The notes below the pieces were generated by a model. It saw only the letters and a list, made by a program, of their open reading frames with translations, did no database searches and was not told the origin of the DNA. 64,000 bases of DNA. Source: an uncultured Clostridia bacterium (lineage in GTDB: Bacteria; Bacillota; Clostridia; Christensenellales; Aristaeellaceae). Below, piece by piece: positions 22,684 through 33,156 of this stretch (the stretch's first letter is position 1; each line of letters starts with the position of its first letter). Location: contig CAKURR010000001.1 of assembly GCA_934675735.1 (NCBI GenBank), positions 62,001 through 126,000 of the forward strand, in the 5' to 3' direction. Position numbers and translations under genes: made by a program.

Positions 22684-22827
22684 ATGGAAAAAGGGAAAAA
22701 CCGACAAAATCTGATTCCGTATGCCTTGCAGGCGGTTGCGCGCCCCGGCTCGCGGGAGAGCCGCGCCCGCAGACCGCCGGACGGGCTGCACATCCGCCAC
22801 GAAAGAGGTGAGCAGGGTGCAGAGTAA
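22684..22827 (+). CDS. Small open reading frame coupled to spoVAC, uncertain
   Basis: A 47-residue, basic, arginine-rich frame with no hydrophobic segment. In favour: a GGAGG site 10 bases upstream of ATG 22684 and an 11-base overlap with the spoVAC start, as for coupled genes. Against: no recognisable family and low-complexity composition (RESRARRPPDG). It may be a leader peptide that loads ribosomes onto spoVAC or simply a chance frame. Confidence 0.35.
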   Translation: MEKGKNRQNLIPYALQAVARPGSRESRARRPPDGLHIRHERGEQGAE

Positions 22828-23269
22828 GCGCGCACAGGCGTATCAGGAACTGGTGGAGCAGCTCTCGCCCAAGAGCGATATGGCTAAGGGCATTTTCCGC
22901 GCGTATTGGGTCGGCGGTGCCATCTGCGTGCTCGGTCAGCTCATCAACGACATCTTTTCCTATGGGCTGAAATGGGGGATGCAGAGCGCCTCAACTGCGA
23001 CGAGCATCTGCCTGATTTTCATCGCGTCGCTGCTGACGGGTCTGGGCGTATACGACAAAATCGGCAAATACGCGGGCGCGGGGAGCATTGTGCCGATTAC
23101 GGGCTTTGCCAACAGCGTCGTGTCGCCCGCGATGGAGTATCGCCGCGAGGGGCTGGTGATGGGCGTAGGCGCGAAAATGTTTACGCTGGCCGGGCCCGTG
23201 CTGGTCTACGGCATCGGCGGGTCGGTGCTCGTCGGGCTGATTGCGCTGCTGATGGGCGCGGGCGGATAA
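22817..23269 (+). CDS. spoVAC: Stage V sporulation protein AC
   Basis: A 150-residue integral membrane protein, the length of B. subtilis SpoVAC. Family members form part of the channel that moves dipicolinic acid and Ca2+ into the forespore and out at germination. Recognisable features: the N-terminal YQELVEQLSPK, FRAYWVGGAICVLGQLI, and PITGFANSVVSPAMEYRREG in the most conserved core, followed by GVGAKMFTLAGPVLVYG. The start is GTG 22817 with AGAGGTGAG upstream. Its usual partners spoVAD and spoVAE do not follow; the next genes are a 49-residue membrane protein and spoVM. Confidence 0.9.
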   Translation: MQSKRAQAYQELVEQLSPKSDMAKGIFRAYWVGGAICVLGQLINDIFSYGLKWGMQSASTATSICLIFIASLLTGLGVYDKIGKYAGAGSIVPITGFANSVVSPAMEYRREGLVMGVGAKMFTLAGPVLVYGIGGSVLVGLIALLMGAGG

Positions 23270-23320
23270 ACGGGCGGTCATTTCGCGGCGGCAGGCGCAT
23301 AGGATGAAGGCGGGAGGGGG

Positions 23321-23470
23321 ATGCGCATGTGCGGCAGGGTCAGGCAGGGCGTGGGCGTTCTCCTGGTGCTTTCGGGGGTGCTGATTGTGTTTCTGTGCCT
23401 GCCGATGGAGTTTTTTCTGATTGCGCTGGGCGTGGCGCTAGCGGCGGCGGGGCTGCTGCTTTTGCGGTGA
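23321..23470 (+). CDS. Tiny membrane protein between spoVAC and spoVM
   Basis: A 49-residue frame: MRMCGRVRQG, then two hydrophobic stretches (VGVLLVLSGVLIVFLCL and FFLIALGVALAAAGLLLL) forming a helical hairpin. A GGGAGGGGG site directly precedes ATG 23321, and the stop codon is 15 bases before the spoVM start. Position and spacing suggest co-expression with spoVAC and spoVM during sporulation. The family is not recognised. Confidence 0.6.
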   Translation: MRMCGRVRQGVGVLLVLSGVLIVFLCLPMEFFLIALGVALAAAGLLLLR

Positions 23471-23485
23471 AAGGGAGGAAGAGCC

Positions 23486-23566
23486 GTGAGTGTGAAAATG
23501 GTCTGCATCAAACCGCCGAAGTTTCTGCGGATGCTGCTGCGCTGGATGACCGGAAAAGCGGGCTGA
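23486..23566 (+). CDS. spoVM: Stage V sporulation protein M (26 residues)
   Basis: A 26-residue amphipathic peptide, too short for normal gene calling. Its core IKPPKFLRMLLRWMTG aligns with the Bacillus SpoVM core IKLPKFLGGIVRAMLG, sharing I-K-x-P-K-F-L and the R-x-M spacing, and B. subtilis SpoVM is also 26 residues. SpoVM recognises the curved forespore membrane and anchors the coat ATPase SpoIVA. GTG 23486 is chosen because GGAGG is 7 bases upstream; a second GTG at 23492 would give a 24-residue form. A short GCGGG/CCCGC hairpin covers the end of the gene. Confidence 0.8.
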   Translation: MSVKMVCIKPPKFLRMLLRWMTGKAG

Positions 23567-23638
23567 TCCCGCACACACGTCCCCTGAAGCTGAAAATGCC
23601 GCATGCGAGAGCGGAAAAGCACATTTTTCGGGAAAAGC

Positions 23639-23668
23639 AAAAAAACACCCCATCAATGATGGGGTGCA
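23639..23668. terminator. Bidirectional terminator between spoVM and rpmB
   Basis: CACCCCATCA / ATGATGGGGTG stem with A6 on the left (T-run for the minus-strand rpmB) and CAATTTT on the right. Confidence 0.8.
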
Positions 23669-23704
23669 ATTTTGCGCTTAAACCATACGGAGTGCGAACG
23701 CCGA

Positions 23705-23896
23705 TTACAGCGCGCGCTCCACTTTGCCGCTGCGCAGGCAACGGGTGCACACGTTCATGTGACGAACAGTGCCGCCAACGGTCACGCGAACGCGCTGGGT
23801 GTTCGGCAGCCAAACGCGGTTGCTCTTGCGGTTGGAGTGGCTGACATTGTGGCCGCTCATCGCGCCCTTCTGGCAGACCTCACAAATCTTTCCCAT
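23705..23896 (-). CDS. rpmB: 50S ribosomal protein L28
   Basis: A 63-residue L28, zinc-ribbon type: CEVC near the N-terminus (Cys5, Cys8) and CTRC near the C-terminus. The NVSHSNRKSNRVWLPNTQRVRV core is diagnostic. Start ATG 23896 is fixed by AAGGAGGTG upstream; the longer frame to 24001 crosses the promoter. It is divergent from yloU-fakA, the conserved Firmicute arrangement. Confidence 0.97.
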   Translation of the reverse strand: MGKICEVCQKGAMSGHNVSHSNRKSNRVWLPNTQRVRVTVGGTVRHMNVCTRCLRSGKVERAL

Positions 23897-23938
23897 AATC
23901 ACACCTCCTTCTGGTGCGTAAACAGTCATAACACGATT

Positions 23939-23967
23939 ATTGTAGCACCTCAACCGCGTTTTGACAA
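23939..23967 (-). promoter_or_regulatory. Sigma-A promoter for rpmB
   Basis: On the minus strand: TTGTCA (23962-23967) and TACAAT (23939-23944), 17 bp apart. Confidence 0.75.
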
Positions 23968-24070
23968 GTGTTTTTTTGATTTTCGTTTCCCAAATTTTCA
24001 AAAAATTCCGAAGCGGCTTGTCTTTTTTTACGGAAATGGCATTTGCGGGGCATGTTTTTTCGCGGAATCC

Positions 24071-24099
24071 TTGTAAAAAGGGCCGTTTTCCTGTATACT
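24071..24099 (+). promoter_or_regulatory. Sigma-A promoter for yloU-fakA
   Basis: TTGTAA (24071-24076) and TATACT (24094-24099), 17 bp apart. Confidence 0.7.
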
Positions 24100-24156
24100 G
24101 TACGGTGATCGCTTGATATTTCGGGTCGGATGACCCTGCGCGAGGAGGGTTTCTTT

Positions 24157-24507
24157 ATGGAATACAAAATCAGCAACGATCTCGGTCTGATCACCATCAG
24201 CGAAGATGTTCTGCTCAAAGTGGCAGGTTATGCGGCGCTTGAGTGCTACGGCATCGTGGCCATGTCCAGCAAGCGCGCCAAGGACGGCTTTGTGGAGTGG
24301 CTTGGCAAAGAGAATTTGACCAAGGGCGTGCAGGTCAACATCACGGAGGCCGGCATCGACATCGACTTGTTCATCATCGTCGAATACGGCATTTCCATCG
24401 TGGAGGTTTGCAACATCATCAAATCCCAGGTGTGCTACAAGATTGAGAACATGACGGGCGCGAAAGTGCGCAGAGTAAATATTTCGGTCGAGGGTATCCG
24501 CGTCTGA
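24157..24507 (+). CDS. Asp23/Gls24 family protein (YloU)
   Basis: A 116-residue Asp23/Gls24 (alkaline-shock-like) family protein. The pattern LGLITISEDVLLKVAGYAALECYGIVAM, then a turn with VQVNITEAGIDIDLFIIVEYGISI and the C-terminal VRRVNISVEGIRV is that of YloU. Function is uncertain: some relatives lie near the membrane and affect envelope stress tolerance. RBS CGAGGAGGG precedes ATG 24157. It sits directly before fakA, conserved with B. subtilis yloU-yloV. Confidence 0.93.
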   Translation: MEYKISNDLGLITISEDVLLKVAGYAALECYGIVAMSSKRAKDGFVEWLGKENLTKGVQVNITEAGIDIDLFIIVEYGISIVEVCNIIKSQVCYKIENMTGAKVRRVNISVEGIRV

Positions 24508-24537
24508 TCCCCTTACGGAAACTGGAGGCGAGATTTT

Positions 24538-26223
24538 TTGTCACAGCAATCGATAGACGGATTGCTCCTCAAGGAAATGATTATTGCGGGAGCGAATCTG
24601 CTTGAACAAAACCGCGAGGCGATCGATGCGCTGAACGTTTTCCCCGTGCCGGACGGCGACACGGGCACCAACATGTCCCTGACGATGAAATCCACCGTCA
24701 AGGAAATTGCCGCCGTGGACGAGCAGAGCGCCAGCAAGCTGCTGAGCATGGCCGCCCGCGGCGCGCTCAAGGGCGCGCGCGGCAACTCCGGCGTGATTCT
24801 CTCCCAGATTCTGCGCGGCTTTGCGCGCGGCATCGACGGGGCGGATACCATCGACGCCGAGACCTTTGCCAAGGGCCTTGAATCCGGTGCCAAGACGGCG
24901 TATAAGGCTGTCATGAAGCCGAAGGAGGGCACGATTCTCACCGTCATCCGCGTGATTGCGGAGGATTCCGCCCGCTATGTGGTCAAGCACCCGGGCGACC
25001 TGCCCAAGCTGCTGGATAAGGTCATCCGCAGCGGCGAAACCATATTGGAGAAAACGCCGGACATGCTCCCCGCCCTCAAGCAGGCGGGCGTGGTCGATTC
25101 CGGCGGACAGGGCCTGCTGACCGTGCTCAAGGGCTGGCGCGCGGCCTTCAACGGCGAAAAGATTGAGGATACCACCGCCAATATCGGTAGCGCGGCGACC
25201 TTCGAGTTTGAGGACGACCACGAGTCGATGGAAGAGGTCAAGTTCAAGTATTGCACCGAGTTCATCATTCAGTATATGAACCCCGGCGTGACCGAGGACG
25301 ATATCAACAAGTTCCGCACCCGCCTGACCCGCATCGGCGACTGCGTGGTCGTCGTCGGCGACTTCTCGCTGGTGAAGGTGCATGTGCACACCAATGACCC
25401 GGGCAAGGCGATTCAGTATGCCTGCGAGCTGGGCGAGCTGGTCAACCTGAAAATCGACAACATGGCCGAGGAACGCCGCGAGCGTCTCAAGAAGGCCGAA
25501 GCCGACCAGAAGGCCGCCGCCGAGAAACAGCAGCAGGAGGAGGCCGCGAAAGAAGAGCAGCCGCTCAAGGAATACGGTATGGTGGCCGTGTCGCTGGGCG
25601 AGGGCTTCTCCGGCATCTTCGGCGATTTGGGCGTGGATCACATCGTCGAGGGCGGCCAGACCATGAACCCGAGCATCGAGGATATTCTGGACGCGGTGGA
25701 GAAGGTCGGCGCGAAGAACGTTTTTGTGCTGCCGAATAACTCCAACGTCATTCTCGCCGCGTCTCAGGCGGCCGAGCTTTCCGAGCGGAACGTCATCGTT
25801 CTGCCGACGAAGAACGTCGCGATGGGCATCGGCGCGGTCGTCGCGTTCAATCCGGAAGCGAGCGTGGAGGAAAACCGCGACGCCATGACCGCCGCCGCCG
25901 AGCAGGTGAAAACCGGCCAAATCACCTTCGCCGTGCGCGATACGGTGTTTGAGGATAAGGAAATCAAGGAAGGCGACATCATCGGCATTCACAACGGCCG
26001 CATCGAGGTCGTCGGCCAGAGCATCCACGATATCGCGCTCGATTTGGTCAAGCACGTTGTGGAGGATGGCGATTCGCTCATCACCATCTACTACGGCCAG
26101 GATACCAAGCAGGAGGACGCCGACGCGCTGGGCGCGGAAGTGGCCGAAATGTTCGGCGATTTGGACGTTGAGGTGCAGTATGGCGGACAGCCGCTGTATT
26201 ATTACCTGATTTCTGCGGAATAA
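24538..26223 (+). CDS. fakA: Fatty acid kinase subunit A (DAK2 domain, YloV)
   Basis: A 561-residue FakA-type protein: N-terminal DhaK-L/DAK2 ATP-binding domain (NVFPVPDGDTGTNMSLTM with metal-binding Asp residues, then ARGNSGVILSQILRGFARG), a middle domain (HVHTNDPGKAIQYA) and a C-terminal DegV-like EDD domain. A Gln/Glu/Lys-rich linker (about residues 318-340) separates them. FakA phosphorylates fatty acids bound to FakB (DegV) proteins. The start is TTG 24538, with GGAGG 9 bases upstream. A DegV protein is encoded 27 kb away at 51577 and could be its partner. Confidence 0.95.
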   Translation: MSQQSIDGLLLKEMIIAGANLLEQNREAIDALNVFPVPDGDTGTNMSLTMKSTVKEIAAVDEQSASKLLSMAARGALKGARGNSGVILSQILRGFARGIDGADTIDAETFAKGLESGAKTAYKAVMKPKEGTILTVIRVIAEDSARYVVKHPGDLPKLLDKVIRSGETILEKTPDMLPALKQAGVVDSGGQGLLTVLKGWRAAFNGEKIEDTTANIGSAATFEFEDDHESMEEVKFKYCTEFIIQYMNPGVTEDDINKFRTRLTRIGDCVVVVGDFSLVKVHVHTNDPGKAIQYACELGELVNLKIDNMAEERRERLKKAEADQKAAAEKQQQEEAAKEEQPLKEYGMVAVSLGEGFSGIFGDLGVDHIVEGGQTMNPSIEDILDAVEKVGAKNVFVLPNNSNVILAASQAAELSERNVIVLPTKNVAMGIGAVVAFNPEASVEENRDAMTAAAEQVKTGQITFAVRDTVFEDKEIKEGDIIGIHNGRIEVVGQSIHDIALDLVKHVVEDGDSLITIYYGQDTKQEDADALGAEVAEMFGDLDVEVQYGGQPLYYYLISAE

Positions 26224-26284
26224 TACGCTGTTCAAAACTTTCTTGCCGCGCTCTGCCGTTCATCGGCGGCGCGGCATTTTTGTA

Positions 26285-26440
26285 TAACCCCAAAAGAACT
26301 GAGACGTTTGTTTTTTGTCTCATGTATCGCCTTGCGATACATGAATGCAGCGCTTTTTCAAACCGCCGCGAAGCGAAGAAGGGAGTCTGAGGGATATGTC
26401 CCTCAGCAGGGTATGGGGCGGCGCCCCGTCGTACCCCGGA
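26285..26440. repeat. Multi-hairpin intergenic repeat, copy R4
   Basis: Stems include GTATCGCCTTGCGATAC (about 26324-26340), CTGAGGGATATGTCCCTCAG and GGGGCGGCGCCCC. The GCCGCGAAGCGAAGAAGGG segment matches copy R2. The right end runs up to the recG ribosome binding site, so it may affect recG translation. Confidence 0.65.
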
Positions 26441-26449
26441 AAGGATATT

Positions 26450-28447
26450 ATGCGCACACTTGCCGAAATCAAGGGCTTTGGGCCGGTTCGTCTCAAGGCG
26501 CTTGCCGCCAGAGGAATTGAAACCGCGCTCGATTTGGTTGAAACCCTGCCCACGGGCTATAAGGATACGACCCACCCGCTCTCGCCGGCGCAGATGACCG
26601 AGGGGCGGCAGGCCTGCTTCACGGGATTCGTGAAGGGGAAACCCGCGCTGCATCGCGTGCGCGGCATGCAGTGGGTCAGCGCAACGATTGCGGATGCATT
26701 CGGTTCGGTGCGCTGCATGTGGTTTAATCAGCCGTGGATGAAGGATAAACTGGTCGATACCTGCGAGGTGACGCTTTACGGGCGATGCGTCCGCAAAAAG
26801 AGCGGGCTGTTTGTCATCAATCCGTCGCTTGAAGAAGCGGGGAGCATTATTCCCGTTTATGCCGCGGTGCCGGGCGTGGGGCAGAAACCGCTGCGCGACG
26901 CGGTAAAGCTGCTGCTGGATGAATATGATGCGCCCGACCCGCTTCCCGCGACGCTGACGGCGCGCTGCGGCCTGATGAATCGGCTTGACGCGCTCCGCGA
27001 AGCCCATTTTCCGACGGATTTTGAGCGGCTGGCTCAGGCTAAGGAGCGGCTGGCGTTTGAAGAACTGCTGCTCTTTCAGGCGGGCGTGGCCGGTGCGGCG
27101 GGCGAACGCAAGCGCGCGCAGCCGCTGGCAATTCGGGATGCATGGATTGAGGAATTTTTTGCCAGACTACCCTTTGCGCCGACAAACGCCCAGCGCCGCG
27201 TGGCCTATGAGGTCGCGGCGGATATGCGCAAAGACCGCGCGATGGCGCGCATGGTGCAGGGCGACGTGGGCTGCGGCAAGACGCTCATCGCGTTCTGCGC
27301 GCTGTATCTGTGCGTGCGCGCGGGCGGACAGGCCGCGTTGATGGCCCCGACGGAGATTCTTGCGTCGCAGCACCTGCAAAGCGCGGTGGAGACGCTTGCG
27401 CCGCTGGGCGTGACCTGCGGCCTGCTGACGGGGCACATGACGGCGTCGGAAAAGCGCCGCGCAAGGGAGGCGATTGCCACGAGCGCGTGGCAGGTGGTCA
27501 TCGGCACACACGCGCTGATTTCCGAGGGCGTTGAATTTGCCAATCTGCGGCTGACCGTCACCGACGAGCAGCATCGCTTCGGCGTCCGCCAGCGCACGAC
27601 GCTGGAAAACAAGGGCGACGCGCCGCACGTCATGGTGATGAGCGCCACGCCGATTCCGCGCACGCTGTCGCTGGTGCTCTACGGCGACCTCGACCTGTCC
27701 GCCGTGGACGAGATGCCGCCGGGGCGCACGCCCGTGCGCACGCGCATCGTGCCGGAGGAGAAGCGCGAGGGGCTGTATGCGTTCATCCGCGCGCAGGCGG
27801 CACAGGGGCGGCAGGCGTATGTCGTCTGCCCGCTGGTCGGCGAGGAGGATATGGCCGACGGCGAGCTGCGCAGCGCCGCACAGGAACAGAAGGAACTGGA
27901 ACAGGCGCTCGCGCCGCTCAAAGTCGGGTTGGTTCACGGCAAGATGAACAAGGCGCAGAAGGAGGACACGCTTTCCGCTTTTTACGCGGGCGAGCTGGAT
28001 GCGCTCGTCGCCACAACGGTCATCGAAGTCGGCGTGAACGTGCCCAACGCGACGGTGATGGTCATCGAGGGGGCGGAGCGCTTCGGGCTGGCCCAGCTGC
28101 ATCAGCTGCGCGGGCGCGTCGGCCGCGGGGCGCAGGAGAGCTGGTGCTTTTTGATGGCCGAGCCGAACGAGCGGCTCAAAACGCTCGTTGCCACCAACGA
28201 CGGCTTTGTCGTCGCCCAAAAGGATTTGGAGCTGCGCGGCGCGGGCGAGTTTTTCGGCACGCGCCAGCACGGCGAGCCGCAGATGCCCGCGCTGATGCTC
28301 ACCGGCGACGTCCGCCTGCTGGAGCGCACGCGCGAAACCTTTCTGCAAATCAGCCGCGACGAGGCCTGCCGCGGCGAGTACCAAGTCGTTCTGGAGGCGG
28401 CGCAGAAGCGGTTTGCGCGAAGCGGGCAGTTTTTGGCGAGAAACTGA
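26450..28447 (+). CDS. recG: ATP-dependent DNA helicase RecG
   Basis: A 665-residue superfamily 2 helicase that remodels stalled forks and branched DNA. The N-terminal wedge/OB domain (RACFTGF-like segment) is followed by Walker A GDVGCGKT (about residue 271), the DEQHRFG box (about 371), VMSATPIPRTL, and the C-terminal helicase domain with HGKMNKAQKE, VIEVGVNVPNA and QLRGRVGRG. Start ATG 26450 has an AAAGGA site; upstream in-frame ATG 26345 lies in the repeat. It keeps the conserved place downstream of fakA, but the usual sdaAA/sdaAB genes are missing in between. Confidence 0.97.
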   Translation: MRTLAEIKGFGPVRLKALAARGIETALDLVETLPTGYKDTTHPLSPAQMTEGRQACFTGFVKGKPALHRVRGMQWVSATIADAFGSVRCMWFNQPWMKDKLVDTCEVTLYGRCVRKKSGLFVINPSLEEAGSIIPVYAAVPGVGQKPLRDAVKLLLDEYDAPDPLPATLTARCGLMNRLDALREAHFPTDFERLAQAKERLAFEELLLFQAGVAGAAGERKRAQPLAIRDAWIEEFFARLPFAPTNAQRRVAYEVAADMRKDRAMARMVQGDVGCGKTLIAFCALYLCVRAGGQAALMAPTEILASQHLQSAVETLAPLGVTCGLLTGHMTASEKRRAREAIATSAWQVVIGTHALISEGVEFANLRLTVTDEQHRFGVRQRTTLENKGDAPHVMVMSATPIPRTLSLVLYGDLDLSAVDEMPPGRTPVRTRIVPEEKREGLYAFIRAQAAQGRQAYVVCPLVGEEDMADGELRSAAQEQKELEQALAPLKVGLVHGKMNKAQKEDTLSAFYAGELDALVATTVIEVGVNVPNATVMVIEGAERFGLAQLHQLRGRVGRGAQESWCFLMAEPNERLKTLVATNDGFVVAQKDLELRGAGEFFGTRQHGEPQMPALMLTGDVRLLERTRETFLQISRDEACRGEYQVVLEAAQKRFARSGQFLARN

Positions 28448-28577
28448 CGCAATCTGTCATCAGACAATTTGATTGAAACCGAGATAAAACCCCGTCGCAT
28501 TCTTGTCAAACCCGACAAAAGGTCTGATGTATTTGAAAAAAAGACGGAAAAAACCGTTTAGAAATTACAAAAAACGA

Positions 28578-28606
28578 TTGCCAAATGTCGGAAAAGACCG
28601 TATAAT
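28578..28606 (+). promoter_or_regulatory. Sigma-A promoter for ppdK
   Basis: TTGCCA (28578-28583) and TATAAT (28601-28606), 17 bp apart. The leader to the ATG is about 100 bases. The rest of the 28448-28712 gap holds only an inverted TCAGAC/GTCTGA pair. Confidence 0.8.
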
Positions 28607-28712
28607 GTTCTGTGTGCGACCAAATTCGGTCTGTTATCAGTGCGGCTGTCACCCATGTTAAGCGGCGTGAAAGCTGCAATGATTATGAATCTTTCAAGGA
28701 GGAACAAACAGC

Positions 28713-31352
<2,640 letters not shown>

Positions 31353-31369
31353 GCACATAAATCCCCATG

Positions 31370-31400
31370 GAGATGCGGCAATTTTGCCGCATCTCTTTTC
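31370..31400 (+). terminator. Rho-independent terminator of ppdK
   Basis: Perfect stem GAGATGCGGCAA / TTGCCGCATCTC followed by TTTTCTATTT. Confidence 0.9.
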
Positions 31401-31643
31401 TATTTGCGTTTTTTATGGTATAATCAAACTTACGCGATAACAAGGCGGGGGAAAAGCGGCTTTTTTGCGCGAAAACGCATGATTTGAGTCGGCTGATTCG
31501 TCTTATTCCGTATGGAAAGGCGCGCCCTCGGGCCGCTTGTTGTCGATTGAAGAAAAAACGCATTTCAGCCGCGCAAAAGGCACTTTCGGTTGAGCAAACG
31601 ACGGAAAGCGCGCGGCCTAAGCCCGCTTACAGGAGGCGATGTC

Positions 31644-32825
31644 ATGAGATCCAACAGGCCGAATTACGCTTCGACGCCTGCCGGTTCGGCGAAGGCGCTT
31701 GACCAGAAGCCGAAACCGAAACGCTCTAAACGCGAAATCAATCAGTTTATGCTGATGCTGTTTTTTATTGTGCTGCCCGTACTGGGGCTGCTGGCCATCT
31801 TTTTCCAGCCGATGCGCTGGGTGTTCATGATTACGGTGGTCGTCGCGGTGGCCGCGATGTGGCTCATCCACGCGTTCCTCTTTCCGGGGCGCATGATTTT
31901 GACGGCGGTTTACGGCCTGCTGACGGTGTTCACGCTGGTGAACGCGCTGAGCACGAGCCGCGCATCGTCCATCCGTCCGGCCCAGACGATGCTTTTGCCG
32001 ACGGTTGCGCCCGCGGCGACGGACGCCCCGTTTGCATCCTACGGCACGATGGGCACACCCGTGCCGGACGGCTATTATGACAGCCTGACCGCGACGGACG
32101 GCAGCGCCGACGACCTGACGGAGACGGGTTTTTCCGGCGGCAACGACGTCGGCGGCGCGGACAGCAGTGTGTATGACGACACCGGCACGGATGGCGTGAC
32201 GCCGTATGTTTCGACAGTGAAATCCGACGCGGAAATCGCGCTGGAAAACTTTATGGAAAAGTGGCGCAAGGGCATTGTGGCCGACATGGTGGAATATACC
32301 GCCCAAAGCTGGCAGAATTCGCTCAGCGACCAGCCCACTCAGCAGCTTTTCTGGAAATTCGCGCAGAAGCCTCTGCTGGATTGGCGGCAGATGGCCGCGC
32401 CGACGGGCACGGACGAGAGCACCGCGCGCACGATTACCATTCAGGCCGACGTAAATTACGGCGGCAAGACGCGCACCTATGAATACGACGCGCTCGTGCT
32501 CTGCGAGGACGGCAAGTGGGCGGTCGATCCGGATTCACTTTCCACCGGCGTTCTGGTTGAAGCGGCCACACCGACCCCCGACCCGAACGTAACGCCTACG
32601 CCCACGCCCGAACCCACACCGACCCCGACGCCCGGGCCCAAGACCAAGCTCTATTACAACAAGAGCGGCGGCAAGTTCTATCATGCTGACCAGAACTGCT
32701 CGAAGGTTGCGAGCCAGTATTTGCCGCTGACGGGCAGCTTCACCTATAAGGATATCAACAAGAGCCCGTATAACAAGCTCGAACCGTGCGATAAGTGCGA
32801 TGCGCCCGCAAGGCCGAGCAACTGA
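31644..32825 (+). CDS. Membrane protein with extracytoplasmic domain and YH..C..PC..C zinc-binding-like tail
   Basis: A 393-residue protein. Residues about 25-105 hold three transmembrane helices (FMLMLFFIVLPVLGLLAIFF; VFMITVVVAVAAMWLIHAFLF; MILTAVYGLLTVFTLVNAL). A long Asp/Gly/Thr-rich region follows, then a folded domain (ENFMEKWRKGIVADMVEYTAQSW ... WAVDPDSL), then a TP-repeat linker. The C-terminal module has FYHADQNCSKV and LEPCDKC, like the small zinc-binding or excalibur-like tails of some secreted nucleases and envelope proteins. RBS AGGAGG is upstream of ATG 31644. The full function is unknown. Confidence 0.7.
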   Translation: MRSNRPNYASTPAGSAKALDQKPKPKRSKREINQFMLMLFFIVLPVLGLLAIFFQPMRWVFMITVVVAVAAMWLIHAFLFPGRMILTAVYGLLTVFTLVNALSTSRASSIRPAQTMLLPTVAPAATDAPFASYGTMGTPVPDGYYDSLTATDGSADDLTETGFSGGNDVGGADSSVYDDTGTDGVTPYVSTVKSDAEIALENFMEKWRKGIVADMVEYTAQSWQNSLSDQPTQQLFWKFAQKPLLDWRQMAAPTGTDESTARTITIQADVNYGGKTRTYEYDALVLCEDGKWAVDPDSLSTGVLVEAATPTPDPNVTPTPTPEPTPTPTPGPKTKLYYNKSGGKFYHADQNCSKVASQYLPLTGSFTYKDINKSPYNKLEPCDKCDAPARPSN

Positions 32826-32837
32826 TCAGCCTAATAT

Positions 32838-32870
32838 AAAAAGCGACGTTCGCAATGAACGCCGCTTTTT
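32838..32870. terminator. Bidirectional terminator
   Basis: AAAAAGCG..CGTTC with GAACG..CGCTTTTT, between convergent genes 31644 and 32887. Confidence 0.85.
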
Positions 32871-32886
32871 ATATTCAAATCGGAAT

Positions 32887-33153
32887 TTACAGCGACAGCA
32901 GAAACATCTCATACGAATCGTCGAAGCAATCGTAGGGCATCGGGTTGCCGCCATTGGTGGATTTCGTCTGGTTGCAGGAAAATTCTTCGCCGTCGGAAAT
33001 GATATCCGCCAGCGTCAGGTTAAAGCCGTTGGCCTGCGCCAAATCGCACAGGGCCGTCAGCGGGTCGGCTGTGTTTCGAGTTGCCAAAATCGCCTGACGA
33101 AACGCAGCGTCCGTCAACGCGCGTTCGCGCATGGCACGCAGAATATCGTTCAT
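32887..33153 (-). CDS. Nif11-type leader peptide family protein with double-glycine site
   Basis: An 88-residue protein resembling the Nif11 leader family of peptide natural-product precursors. The N-terminal helical part contains LTDAAFRQAIL and LCDLAQANGFNLTLADI, matching the 'lA...GF..t...i' pattern; a GG pair at residues 68-69 follows. The 19-residue tail after it is NPMPYDCFDDSYEMFLLSL, with a single cysteine. It starts 3 bases after the thioesterase stop codon with its SD (GGAGGTG) inside that gene, so they are coupled. No modifying enzyme, protease or exporter is near, so it may be an orphan precursor or a Nif11-like protein with another role. Confidence 0.6.
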   Translation of the reverse strand: MNDILRAMRERALTDAAFRQAILATRNTADPLTALCDLAQANGFNLTLADIISDGEEFSCNQTKSTNGGNPMPYDCFDDSYEMFLLSL

Positions 33154-33156
33154 CGC

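Noticed and set aside
28448..28712. Structured leader (riboswitch) before ppdK
   Set aside because: Apart from a promoter and one weak inverted repeat upstream of it, the transcribed leader of about 100 bases shows no recognisable aptamer.
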